From Paramecium tetraurelia (taxonomy: Eukaryota > Ciliophora > Oligohymenophorea > Peniculida > Parameciidae): DNA of 64,000 bases. Of the stretch, positions 38,093-48,822 are shown piece after piece. The stretch covers positions 124,001 to 188,000 of the forward strand of contig NW_001799628.1 of NCBI RefSeq assembly GCF_000165425.1, read 5' to 3'. The notes under the pieces were generated by a model. The model had not been told where the DNA came from. It searched no databases and worked only from the letters and a program-made list of their open reading frames with translations. The translations under genes and the position numbers were made by a program. Every line of letters starts with the position of its first letter. Position 1 is the stretch's first letter.

Positions 38093-39418
38093 TCACAATG
38101 CTCTACTAAAAGCTTAGATTCCTGTTATTCCTCTACCCAAAATTAAAGCATGAATATCTGATGCCCCTTCGTATGTATTCACTGTCTCTAAATTCACCAT
38201 ATGTCTAATCACCTGATATTCATCACTAATCCCATTTCCTCCCAAAATATCTCTGCATTCTCTGGCAATCTTCAAAGCAATTCCTAATCAATTATATTTA
38301 TCGTATATTACCACATGAATTTCTCTTAATTAATGATACTTGTTCTGTTGCTAATTAATCATTCTCCTTCAATCTGCTCACCTATAAAACCGCTTATTAG
38401 GCCAAGGCTATGTCAGTAGTCATTTCAGCAAACTTCTTCTAAATCAATTGGAAAGAAGCCAAATTTGCATCAAATTACTTTCTATCCAAGGCATATTGAC
38501 GAGTATGATGAAAACAGAATTCAGCTGCTCCCAAAGTTCCCCATGCAATTCCAAATCTTGCATTATTCAAACAGGAAAATGGACCTTTCAATCCTTTCAC
38601 TGTAGTAAACATATTTTCTTAAGGGACTTTTACATTGTCCATAATAATCTACCCTGTTATTGAAGATCTTAATGATAACTTCCCTTCTATCTTTGGTGTA
38701 GACAGACCTTTCATTCCCTTCTCTAATACAAATCCTCTTATGTCTCCCTTTTCATCCTTTGCCCAAACCACAAATACATCAGCTATTGGCGAATTCGTAA
38801 TCCAACTCTTAGTACCATTCAATATGTAATAATTGTCCTTCTTCTTTGCATGAGACTTCATAGACCCAGGATCAGAACCTATAAATGAATTATCTTTACT
38901 AATATACCATGATCAGGTTCAGTTAAACCAAAAGCACCAACAAATTCTCCACTTGCTAATTTTGGAATGTATTTATCTTTAAGTTCCTTTGATCCAAACT
39001 GATATATTGGATGTATCACTAAAGAACTTTACACTGAAAGAGCAGACCTATAACCAGAATCTACTCGCTCAATCTCTTTGTTTATTAAACCATATGCAGT
39101 ATAGGAAACCCCAGAAAGGTCATATTCTGAAATTGTGCATCCCAAAAATCCCAATTTTCCCATCTCTTTATATATTTGAGGGTCGAAATGTTCTTTACGA
39201 TAAGCCTCTTAGATTCTTGGCTGCAACTCTGATTATGCATAGTTGGATGCTTAATCTCGAATCTTAAGAATGATTATATAATTTACTAGTTTTTCCTCAC
39301 TTGTGAGTTAACTTTCCAAGTTCAAGGGGTCCTTAAAATTAAACGCCACAAATTTCTCTGAAGCAAAAGATTTAATTGGTTTAGTGAGCAATGATTTTAA
39401 TAAATTGCATTTACGCAT
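38093..39418 (-). CDS. GCDH: glutaryl-CoA dehydrogenase, mitochondrial
   Basis: From ATG 39418 to TGA 38095-38093 with introns of 24, 29 and 28 nt; 414 residues. The basic N-terminus ([20 protein letters not shown]) looks like a mitochondrial presequence and leads into [18 protein letters not shown]. Acyl-CoA dehydrogenase motifs are present: [15 protein letters not shown] (FAD/substrate), [39 protein letters not shown], and the C-terminal [15 protein letters not shown] with [15 protein letters not shown]. The GNGISDEY and TYEG region carries the catalytic Glu expected of GCDH. It oxidises and decarboxylates glutaryl-CoA to crotonyl-CoA in lysine and tryptophan breakdown. Length matches the family. 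Confidence 0.95.
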
Positions 39419-39751
39419 TTCTGTTAATTATTTTTACTTATATATAATCCCGACAAAAGTTTTAAATATTTTTTTTATTTCCAAAGGAGATGGAGATCTT
39501 ACACATAACTAAATATAATTTACATTATATTTAGTTATTAAGAATAATATTTATTAAAAATATCAGAATATAGAAAAGAGGGTAAGAAGTCTAAATTTTC
39601 TTCATTATTATAGGAGTATGTGATTCCAATTAACAGTAACAAAGAATATCTCTCATTGAAATAGGAATTATCATAATTTGTTGGATATTATTCTATTAAT
39701 AGGTTTTATAAAAATAATAGAAAATATATTGCAAATTAAATAAAATAACAA
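39419..39751. other. divergent promoter region, 333 bp
   Basis: Lies between the GCDH start (minus) and the start of the next plus-strand gene, so it should hold both promoters. It is very AT-rich with A/T homopolymers and a short inverted palindrome-like tract near 39505-39540 (taaatataat...attatattta). No known motif identified. Confidence 0.4.
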
Positions 39752-40372
39752 ATGAGTGTGTTATGCTTACAATCAATAAATGATGATGATGTTGAGATAA
39801 TAGATTACCAATCTAACTTTAAAATCTGTACAATATAAATAAAGAATTCTGCAAATTATAATGTATGGCAAAAATAGCTCTAATATTTATCCCATCGTCC
39901 TTTTGAATAAAAATTCAATTTTGGTAATCAAGAAGAGGATATTGATATACAAATAAAGGGAAAATAATAACATGCCGAACTAATTGTGTCGGATAACAAA
40001 TTAGTCTTAAAAAACAAGGAATAATAGCATCTTATCTATCAATTAATGCAAAGATAAATTATTTAAATGGAAAAAGTGATAAGAATTAACTAATACTCTG
40101 TGAATTTTGATAAGAAAAAGAAAGTGATACAACTTTCGAATCGTTTAAATAGTGTTCATTCAATCTAACTGAATTAAAGTAAACAAAACTTGATGATGGA
40201 TGGAACTTGTCTTGGGGTGGTGTATTAAACTTCGGATGGAGAAGTGCAATATCAAGCAAACTCAATGCAAGCGTATTGTAAAATATAGTAAAATGAAGAA
40301 GTGGAACTTCAAAATTCATAAAATTTTCAACTGGGAAACACTTAATTCTACATCCAATACTCATTTAGTTGA
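39752..40372 (+). CDS. hypothetical protein, 206 residues
   Basis: An uninterrupted 207-codon frame from ATG 39752 (MSVLCLQSINDDDVEIIDYQ) to TGA 40370-40372. It is Gln-rich with beta-like segments. The C-terminal stretch (GTCLGVVYQTSDGEVQYQAN ... ELQNSQNFQLGNTQFYIQYS) has a rhythm slightly like the second half of an FHA domain, but the key Ser/Arg/His residues are not evident, so no domain is claimed. Function unknown. Confidence 0.65.
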
Positions 40373-40596
40373 ATCTTATCTTCATTTTGTATATTATACT
40401 CTTATATATTTCAGAAACAATTTTCAAAATCCATTTAACTTGTCTTTGTATTTATCATCTGGCTCAAAAACAAATATAGATTCTCAAGGGTTGATGTAAT
40501 TTTCATTACCTTAGATAAGTTTGAACAAGCTCTAGCTCTTATTTTTGTTTGAAAATTCAGAAATTCCAATATCGATTATGGAAGTCTATCAACTTT

Positions 40597-41106
40597 TCAC
40601 TAATAAATTAGCAATATTTTCTATAATTATATTGGGTTTCTTTGACTGGATTGAACTCTGAATTCTAATGAGAGCATAAACAGATCTCTATTAAATTCAT
40701 CGAGTCCTATCTGAAGTCGTTATTCTATTGATTTAAAAATAAAAGAAAATTTTATCTAATAATTTTTCAAAGTATTGCAACAGTACTAAACCTATAGAAA
40801 CTCCTAAATGATGAGCGTCTTTGATATTAATAATTGGATAAGTAGTTAAAATAAATTCTTAAGTTCATTAAAATTCAAAAAACCTCCTTTACCTTAATCA
40901 TATATTTCGAATGGTTATTCCATACCAGAACTCATGACTTAAATAATCTAATATAATTATTTGCTCATATTAGTTAGAAATCTACTTTATAATAATAATA
41001 ATTATTTTTAAATATTTCTACCAACTTAAAAAATCTTCAGTAATTCTTGATTAAAACCTTATTCCAATCCTCTTTCTTCATTCTCAAACACTTCCTGATG
41101 AATCAT
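40597..41106 (-). pseudogene. EF-hand remnant beside the EF-hand kinase
   Basis: A 170-codon frame from ATG 41106 to TGA 40599-40597 is open, but coding signal jumps between frames. An EF-hand-like block (FEIYDQGKGGFLNFNELKNL) and a second (FKSIEQRLQIGLDEFNRDLF) are in one frame, while the linking helix (KDAHHLGVSIGLVLLQYFEK) is in another. A 35-nt intron could explain one switch only by deleting the calcium loop. This looks like a decayed relative of the EF-hand portion of the neighbouring kinase gene, which ends 195 bp upstream on the same strand. Alternatively it is a real gene with introns I mis-placed. Confidence 0.4.
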
Positions 41107-41301
41107 CACTCTGAAGTACTCTAAATCACTATGAATTGTTCAGTTTAAGTCTTGCAAAGAACCAAAACATACCAAATGCTAAACAAAGTAGTACTTCCAG
41201 TTGAATTCTTTTTAACTTATTTCCATTTTGGCTTATTAAAATATATAAACACTGATTCAATCTATTCTATAATGTTTACATCAAATAAATATAAATCAAA
41301 T

Positions 41302-43079
41302 TCATTTAAAAAAATTCATAAATTCTTCGTATCTAATACATTAATCTTAATTTTTGTCTGCTGTTTTAAAAACTTATTGTATTTCATCATCTGTAATAAC
41401 TTTCACTAGATCTCTGCATAAAGTTGTAAATTCCTCATAATTCATTTTATTAGTCTTGCTTACATTAAATGTTTTGAAGATGTTTTCATTTGTTAGTTTT
41501 CTTCTTTTAATCTCTGCTACTAATTGTTATTGTAATTTCTATTTTCGTCATACATATATAGTTTACCTAAAGCTTAAGCTTTTCGTAGTTTTAGCCTTAA
41601 GGACAAATAATCTTTTTGAATTCATCTAAACTTATGGAATCATCATTGTTCTTGTCAAACTCAGTAAATACCTAAGGGAATTAATAAACGGAGTTTTACT
41701 ATTAATATTTCTTTTGGTTTTAAAGCAGGTGCAATTCTTCGAATAAGATTACTAAACTCATCAAGTTTTAAATCTCCTTCTTTATCTTCATCGTAAAAAT
41801 GAAATATTTAATCTACATTTAGTTTATTATTTGCTATAATCTCTTTTAAGTCCGATATTATTCTTTAAGCAAAGTTTTTAAGATCTGAAAAATCATTCCC
41901 ACTAAACAAAACCTAAAACTCATTTAAATTGATTTTTTATTTTCTTTGTTGATCTAAGAAATTAAATAATTTGGATGTTTCATTAGAAGTGAGTGAAGGA
42001 TCAATCTTTTAAATAAACTAAAGGAACTCATTGAAATCCAAATTTCCTTCTTTATCTAGATCATATTTAGAAAACTGTTCTTATATCTTTAATTATCTTG
42101 CTTATGCAATATATTATATATTTCTAAGTATTTATTTTGTCTCATCATCCATTTCTATTATTTTCTAAATACATTATGAAAATTTATATTACAAATGTTT
42201 TTTATGCTATTTATCTTGTATCAAGTAATGGATGATCAAAGAGATCCTTCCAACCTATTCGTTAATTTTCATCTACTTTCAAACATTGTCTGACAAAATC
42301 TAAATAGTACCAAAATTTTTACTTTTATATTAGTCAGACACTGCTTTATCTATTGGAAACCTAAGAGGATAACATTTAATATTTTTTAAATAAGATTTCA
42401 TGTCTCTACATGACCATGGCTATCTTCCATATATCATCTCATATGCTATAATTCCTAATGACCAAATGTCACATTTGGAAGAATAAGCAGTGTTTTCTAA
42501 TAATTGTGGAGCCATATATAATGGTGTTCCTACTTATTAATCGAGCACTTCATTTGTTGCTACTTTTGTGGCAAATCCAAAATCAGCCAATTTAAAGAGT
42601 CCATTCTGAATTAAAATGTTGGCAGGCTTAACATCACGATGGATATATCCTTTAGCTATCACTTCTCTAAATCCGTTAACGACTTGAATTAATATTTAAG
42701 TGGCCGTATACTCATCAAGCATAGAACCATTTTTATCCAGATACTTCGACAAATCTCCACCTTCACAATAATCAATCACAACAATCTAACCGAATTTCCG
42801 ATATTTACATTTTATTATGGGTCCATCTTGTAGTCTAAGAGCTTAACTATGTTAGGATGATTAAATTCCTTCATTATGCTCATTTCTTATTTGAAATTTT
42901 CAATCAACTATTAATCAAATAAACCATCTAAGCTAATAACTAGGATCACATTTGTAAGTACATTTAATCGCAATAGGTTTGTTAGTCTTCGAATCAACAC
43001 CTTTATATACTCTTCCGAATGCTCCTCTTCCTAATTCATCGTTCTCAGAATAGGAGTATCTATTCAAAACTTTTTTCAT
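41302..43079 (-). CDS. calcium-dependent protein kinase (kinase plus EF-hands)
   Basis: From ATG 43079 to TGA 41304-41302. Six introns (22, 23, 23, 28, 28 and 28 nt) leave exactly 542 codons. The kinase domain starts at once: [75 protein letters not shown]. After it come four EF-hand-like motifs: [41 protein letters not shown] and weaker [28 protein letters not shown]. This is the CDPK layout of plants and alveolates, kinase N-terminal with a calmodulin-like C-terminus. The kinase core is also somewhat ULK-like. Calcium activation is inferred. Confidence 0.9.
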
Positions 43080-44581
43080 AATATAAATTTTTATTATGTG
43101 ATTTGACATACCCCATAAATCAATTTAAATATAAATATTAAAATTATATTCCATCAGAATCGAATTATAAAATTTTATCGAAGGATTTTTTTAGATATTG
43201 TATTTACTCCTTGTCTTCTATATGAAAGTATGAATTTTTCGGAAAAAAACTAACAGTTCACGTTTAGGAGCGTTAAATTAGTTCTTTGATTTTTATTTAA
43301 AAATTAAACTATAATCTAGTAGGAGACATCATAATCTTTAGAATTTCAATCAAAGTGATTTATTGCATTTAGAAACTAAGATAGAAAGTAGTAAATTATA
43401 AAGTAATTAGAGATATGAAAATAAGGATAGTTAAAGTGGTGATTATCAAATTCTGAAATGAAATCACAACTTCACAATTATAATTATTTGTAAAAAATAC
43501 TTATTTAAAGTCAAGTGTGTTTGTAAAAAACTAAATTAAGTGAAATCTAGAAGTTAATTATTTTTTATAGTGAAATGTAAAAAATAGAAAAGTTTTGATT
43601 TGAATTTAATATAGAATTTTAATTTTGATTTTAAAAGATGAAGATGCTATTATCACTACCTATTATTACACTCTTAAATATGAAATTGAGTAATTTAAAA
43701 TCATATTAAATAATATGACATATATGATTCTTTATGGCACCAATTATTTTAAATAGCCATACTATGTTACATAAATTAATAATTATATCTCCTTTAAAAA
43801 AGTTATTTCCAAGTGAATATTACAATTTTCATTATGTTTCATAGTTACATTTGAAATTAAAAAATTTATCAACCCTTTTAATTAATTAATAACAACATTG
43901 AAAATTATCAGTATTTAGATATTCTCATATTTTATTATATTCTCCTTTCTGTTTATGTTTTAATACTAATTAGATGATATCATATTAATATAAATATTCT
44001 ATAAGAATAAATAGTATCTATAAAATGCATATCTATCATTCTTAGTATTATCATTAAAATCAATAGTTTTGAAAATGAAAATATCTCTATCAAACCAAAA
44101 ATTTAACATTAGTTAATCGCATTTGAGAAATGTACTGCGGCAGGATATAGAATTAAATAATTTAATAAATTTAAAGAATGGAATTATATTAAAGTTAAAA
44201 GTGTTTAAAAAATAATAATAAAATCTCCAAAATTGTAAATGCTTACTCTCCTAATCAATTTTGTAGGCTTAATTTCAAAATTAAGGATTCTTCAGAAAGA
44301 TATGGTTCTAAGCAATGTAAATATATTAGACAAAATAAAAATCTAAATATAAACACAATCCATTAGAATGATATTTCAAAATCACATTATTCCATAAATA
44401 GAAAAATTGCTTAAAGTAGATAGTTAAGACCTTAATATATCTAAGTTATGCAAGAAATACAGTATTTCAACTCACTCTATAGGATTATGATCTAGCCTGA
44501 GGTATCACACATGCAGGGGAGGCTTAATATTTTATATAGATAATTTTTTAGCTATTATCACATTAAACAATCAATCAGTGT
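43080..44581. other. gene-poor stretch, 1.5 kb
   Basis: No convincing gene on either strand. It is extremely AT-rich. One plus-strand frame (44075-44371, 98 codons, MKISLSNQKFNISQSHLRNV) is open but has weak composition and no neighbouring exons, so it is not called. Given a genome where spacers are usually under 200 bp, this is an outlier; it may hold a decayed gene or non-coding RNA not visible by eye. Confidence 0.4.
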
Positions 44582-44830
44582 TCAAATTATTGCACAGTCA
44601 CAAATTTATGTTTTTTTATTCATTTGGGGTTCTTCCAAATTGTATTCTTTGAAATTTTCAACAATGTGAATTTCGAATAATGGGCCATTATTTGCTTGGT
44701 CCCTAAAAATAACTTTATGCGAATTGTTGCCCTTTAAAATAGGATTATTGAAAGCGTCTTTTCTAGGTTTTTAGGCAGTGAGTGGAGGACTTACGTCAGT
44801 CAATTAAATAGAACTTACATCAGCATTCAT
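44582..44830 (-). CDS. small protein with KVxF motif, 82 residues
   Basis: An 83-codon intronless frame from ATG 44830 (MNADVSSIQLTDVSPPLTAQ) to TGA 44584-44582. The core reads RKDAFNNPILKGNNSHKVIF then RDQANNGPLFEIHIVENFKE. HKVIF fits the RVxF consensus for docking on protein phosphatase 1, and the following VENFKEYN is of the type seen in small PP1-binding proteins. A PP1 regulator is an inference from one short linear motif. It is compact, soluble and has no membrane segment. Confidence 0.6.
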
Positions 44831-44940
44831 TTTATAATATTTAATTTTTTGTATAGTTCTCATCACTAGCGATGAAATAATCATTTTCATAATGAAATAA
44901 AAACTATTTAGATAATAATTAAATGATCAAACATCATAAA

Positions 44941-47270
44941 TCACATCAAACCGAATCCTTCCGCATTATCTAGAGAGATTTTCAACTTTTCTTTTAAAGT
45001 TTCCTTATTTTTGTAAAATGGCAACAATAGTACATTAAAACAAGTATGAGCTGATGGCAATTGTTCAGTATCTAAGTATATATTATGATAGAGAAATACC
45101 TTGTCCATGTTTTTAAATAACAAACTTGATAGATTTGAGTCCTCCAACAGGGATCCTATCTGAACCTGTGCAGAAGAATAAAAATCTTTTCTGCATTTCA
45201 ACATTCAATTTATGGATGCAATTCCAAAAATATCTTGATATTGATGTTTAAAATACCTAATATATTCTGAATCACTTTCATATCCATCATATTTGGTTGA
45301 TGCCTCTAAATCCTTCATATCAAAGGTTGGCAAACCTATAATCAATTACTGCAATTCCTCTCCTGAAAACAACTATGGTGATTAAAACGTAATATATACT
45401 TTTATACCATCCCCATCAACAACTGTTTTAAACCCATCTTTCAACAGGTCAAATTATTTCTAAACTAATTTGTTCAAATACCAATCTATATACAATTATA
45501 TATATTCTTCTCTATTCTCAATAGTAACATTAATTTAGAATCCATTAGGCTATATCATATAATTGATGGCAATACCTTCAGATCCTCAAAATAGTTTTCT
45601 CCCCAAACCTTGTATGTGCCATTAAAGGTAAGACCGAGACTTTCGACTACCTTTGGATCAGTCTATTCTCTCAGAAATTGGAAACCTGTATAAGTCTCCA
45701 TGTCTAATTCCTTTAGGTCTTCTTCCTTTAACTTCTCTCTTTGCAATTTCTTAAATAAAACTGTTGGAAATCGAACATCCAACAATACAGAGTTATAAAG
45801 AGATAATCCTAAGAGCTTCCCTATCAAAGAATAATAGATTGGCATTTCAAAAGATTGAGGATTGAACCAAAATACAGTGTCATTGTTTTTTGGAATGAAC
45901 ATACCATAATCTGGAGTGACCAACTTCTCCATAATCAATCTGAAAAATTCTCTTTTTGGTCCTCCCTCATCAACTCCTTGTTCATTTACAAACTGAACCT
46001 TTAGAGGGTTCTTAAGCGAAACCTAAGTTTATTATAACTATTTGATAGCGGACTCGATAATATTATCTCTTTCTATAGTTAAGGATACAAATTAAGGGAA
46101 AATACCATATGCTCTCCTTCTGGTATCATACTACTTCACTTTGCATTCGATAGAGAGAAGTCTAGATTTAAATTCGATTGGCATAGCCCAAGGATATTGG
46201 CAGAAAGTAAAAGAGTAACCCCTCCAAACTTTTGCATTGAAAATTTAGAATTATGTGAATTCCTGTCTGTCTGCGTCGACTTTATAAAACTGTTGTATGG
46301 AATTGATAATAAATTCAGAAGCTGGGATTCTAGGGTTCTTGATATTCGACTTGTAGATGACGCTGTATAAATCAAAGAGTCCTTTTAATCTTTAAATGTC
46401 GTCAATATCTAAAAGGGGCCTAATAGGGGCATTTTTTTAGATATTGATTTATTGTTCAATTGCCTTTTTTGTAATCGATTAAAACTGTTGAAGTTCAGTT
46501 TTATCAAGTTTAGTCAGCCATTTAGATAATTAATTTGCTTACTGTTGACTCAATCTTCTTATAACTGTTAATATTATAAAAGGCTTTTCGTCTAAAATCT
46601 TACTAAGACAATTTCTAAATTAGAGGATCAAATAAAGAGCTCTCAGTTAATATAAATTTGTAAGTGGTTCAATATCTTCTACTTTTCTTTAGAATAAATT
46701 TTTAATTATTTGCATTAAATTATCTTTCTACTAATTTAAACCTTAAGCTATTTGCAGAACTAATAAAGAATTTATTTCTGCATTTTTTGGGTTTATCTGA
46801 TATATGCCTTAATTCTTATTGTAATTTTCTACAAAGGATATTCCAAATAACTCTAGAGATTACGAAATCTTCAATAAGTATTAGATAGGATCTGTTTTTA
46901 TTTACACCGAAAACGGAAGTAAGTTGTCAGTAATGTTTTTTTATTTTGAACACATTAATTCCCATTTTACTTCTTCATTTTCAATCAAAACTTAGCAAAT
47001 TCCTTAAATGTCTTCCTTTGCAAATCCTAAATCTGAATATCCATTATTCAATTTGCATTAGGGAAATTCACACACTATTTTACCACAACCATACAATGCT
47101 TTTTCCAACAAAAGGGCATTATCATATTCAATTGTTTATTCGAATTTTTTGAATTGCCAATCATTCAATTCAAGATCGATGATTATACAATTATCCCTTT
47201 AACTTTACATCTGAAATATTATCAAATTTTCATTCAAGATATCTCCATCTACTTGTTTAATCTTCTCCAT
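44941..47270 (-). CDS. UBE3A: HECT ubiquitin ligase, UBE3A-like
   Basis: From ATG 47270 ([17 protein letters not shown]) to TGA 44943-44941; introns of 26, 27, 23 and 28 nt leave 742 codons. An AZUL-type zinc finger is visible near the N-terminus ([20 protein letters not shown] ... LMCSKQ), a feature otherwise typical of UBE3A. The HECT domain is complete: [71 protein letters not shown], and the catalytic-cysteine motif [16 protein letters not shown]. The Cys in SAHTC forms the ubiquitin thioester. It may extend upstream through a 22-nt intron into a DUSP-like region; see the next entry. Confidence 0.88.
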
Positions 47271-47919
47271 TTATTAGATCAACAAGTCTGCTTTAAAAGT
47301 CTTATGTCGTGGACACCACACTCGGACATTATTTATCTTCTTTGGTTTGAATTACTCCTAAAATGTATCTCTCAATAAATTTGTCCAAGCCTTTATCTCT
47401 GAGTTATAATCTACTTAAGCCTTTGCTGTATATAGTTTATTGTCTATAGGAGACTAATAAATCAGAGTAAACTTAAATAAATTTTATCAATACTCTTGCT
47501 AAGTTAGGGAATATCTGCTTTCTTTTAAGACTTTCGTTATAAAATCCCACTCTGATTTGTGGTTCGATTGATTGATAAATTTCATTAAAATATTCATACA
47601 CTTTTTTCAAAACCTAGAATTTCTATTACATAAATTACAAATTCGTAATCCCATTCATTTTCCAAATATCGAATGCTAGAATTATAAACATGATTCTCAG
47701 GGAAGTACCTAAACAATTTCTCATTGTTTATTAAATCAGAATTGATTTTATCAGGCTATTCATATTTAAATTCAAAACTTTCTATCGAGGGTCTAATTAT
47801 ATTTCTTCCATTTCTTCATCATAATCTACATAATATTTCCATTATTTTATGAATTTCTTAGATATCAAGTAGTACTCCATCCCTTCTTTATCTCTGAGGG
47901 ACTTATCTAAAATCTACAT
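47271..47919 (-). other. DUSP-like segment, probable 5' part of the HECT gene
   Basis: Starting at ATG 47919 (MQILDKSLRDKEGMEYY) the sequence LISKKFIKQWKYYVDYDEE matches the opening of a DUSP domain. After a frame shift the rest follows: PDKINSDLINNEKLFRYF and LENEWDYEFVLKKVYEYFNE. A 25-nt intron is clear near 47635. A possible 22-nt intron (GTTGAT...AGAAG) would join it in frame to the HECT gene's AZUL region. No GT-AG intron explains the shift near 47790, so either one base is missing there or the 5' part is decaying. It could also be a separate, damaged DUSP gene overlapping the HECT start. Confidence 0.5.
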
Positions 47920-48822
47920 TCTAAAAATAAAATTACTCTTTTTCCATCGTCATATATCTATAATTCCTAAAAAAATGGGCTATTTTGTTGAAGCATTTAG
48001 AAGAGATTAATCATTAAAATAATTAATATTCAGATTAGTATAATTTAGTTTAATATTCTACAAACTCATAATTCTTTTACAACTGATTCATCTTTTCCTT
48101 GAATTCTACACATTAATCAAATTATAAACTATTATTGAAATAACCCACTCATCTTGATTCTCCTCACATATGTGTTTCTTGCTATCTAAATGTAGAAACT
48201 TAATTTTCTTACTTTGATCACATCAATAAATTTGACGAATATATGATAATTCAATCCCTTCCTGTTATAATGCATCACTTAAACTATAAATACCCATTAG
48301 AATTCTTTCAAAATTCATAATGCTCAAAACCTATTTGATTTAAATTTTCTTATTATTTTAAGGAAACTACAAATATTTTTAAATTATAAAATTCTTAATT
48401 TGCTTAATTTTTAAATTTCATCTTTCTTTCCCTTCCTAATCTGATTCCTTTCTTTTCAATAGTTAGTTATTTCATAACTTACAAATCTATCATTTTCTTC
48501 ATTAATAATACCTTATTTTCTGCTAAATTTCTTGTTTCTGTTTCTAATTTAAATTTAAATTTTAAGAGTTACTTGAACAAATCCTTTAATATGGTTAATA
48601 TGCCTTGAACAAAACCCTTTTTCTAATTCTCTAATATTCCTAATACATATTCTCCTTAATTTCTATAATTAATTAATCATTCTTTATAAAATGCTTATCT
48701 TTATCAATTTCATATCTCATATGCTACTTATAACCTATTATTTATTGAATAAATTTGAGCTCATTTACATTTAGTCATTTATTTTTATATACATATAATT
48801 TAAATTAGAGTATTTTTAATTA
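47920..48822 (-). pseudogene. degenerate coding stretch
   Basis: On the minus strand this 900-bp region shows coding-like fragments in alternating frames with intervening TGA codons: ATG 48777 (MTKC, then RYEIDKDKHFIKND), a segment IFVVSLKQQENLNQIGFEHY, ATG 48316 (MNFERILMGIYSLSDAL), a Cys-containing block (CDQSKKIKFLHLDSKKHICE), and NINYFNDQSLLNASTKQPIF just before the DUSP-like start. Composition recalls large Paramecium families with B-box-like N-termini, but no consistent gene could be assembled even allowing short introns. Best described as the remains of a gene or a gene with several introns I could not place. Confidence 0.35.

Noticed and set aside
44075-44371. 98-codon open frame in the gene-poor region
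   Set aside because: With TGA as the only stop, frames of this length arise by chance fairly often in such AT-rich DNA; composition is weak.
45190-45290. Apparent frameshift in the HECT domain near an A run
   Set aside because: A 23-nt intron ending in AAG restores the exact HECT sequence, so the gene is intact there.
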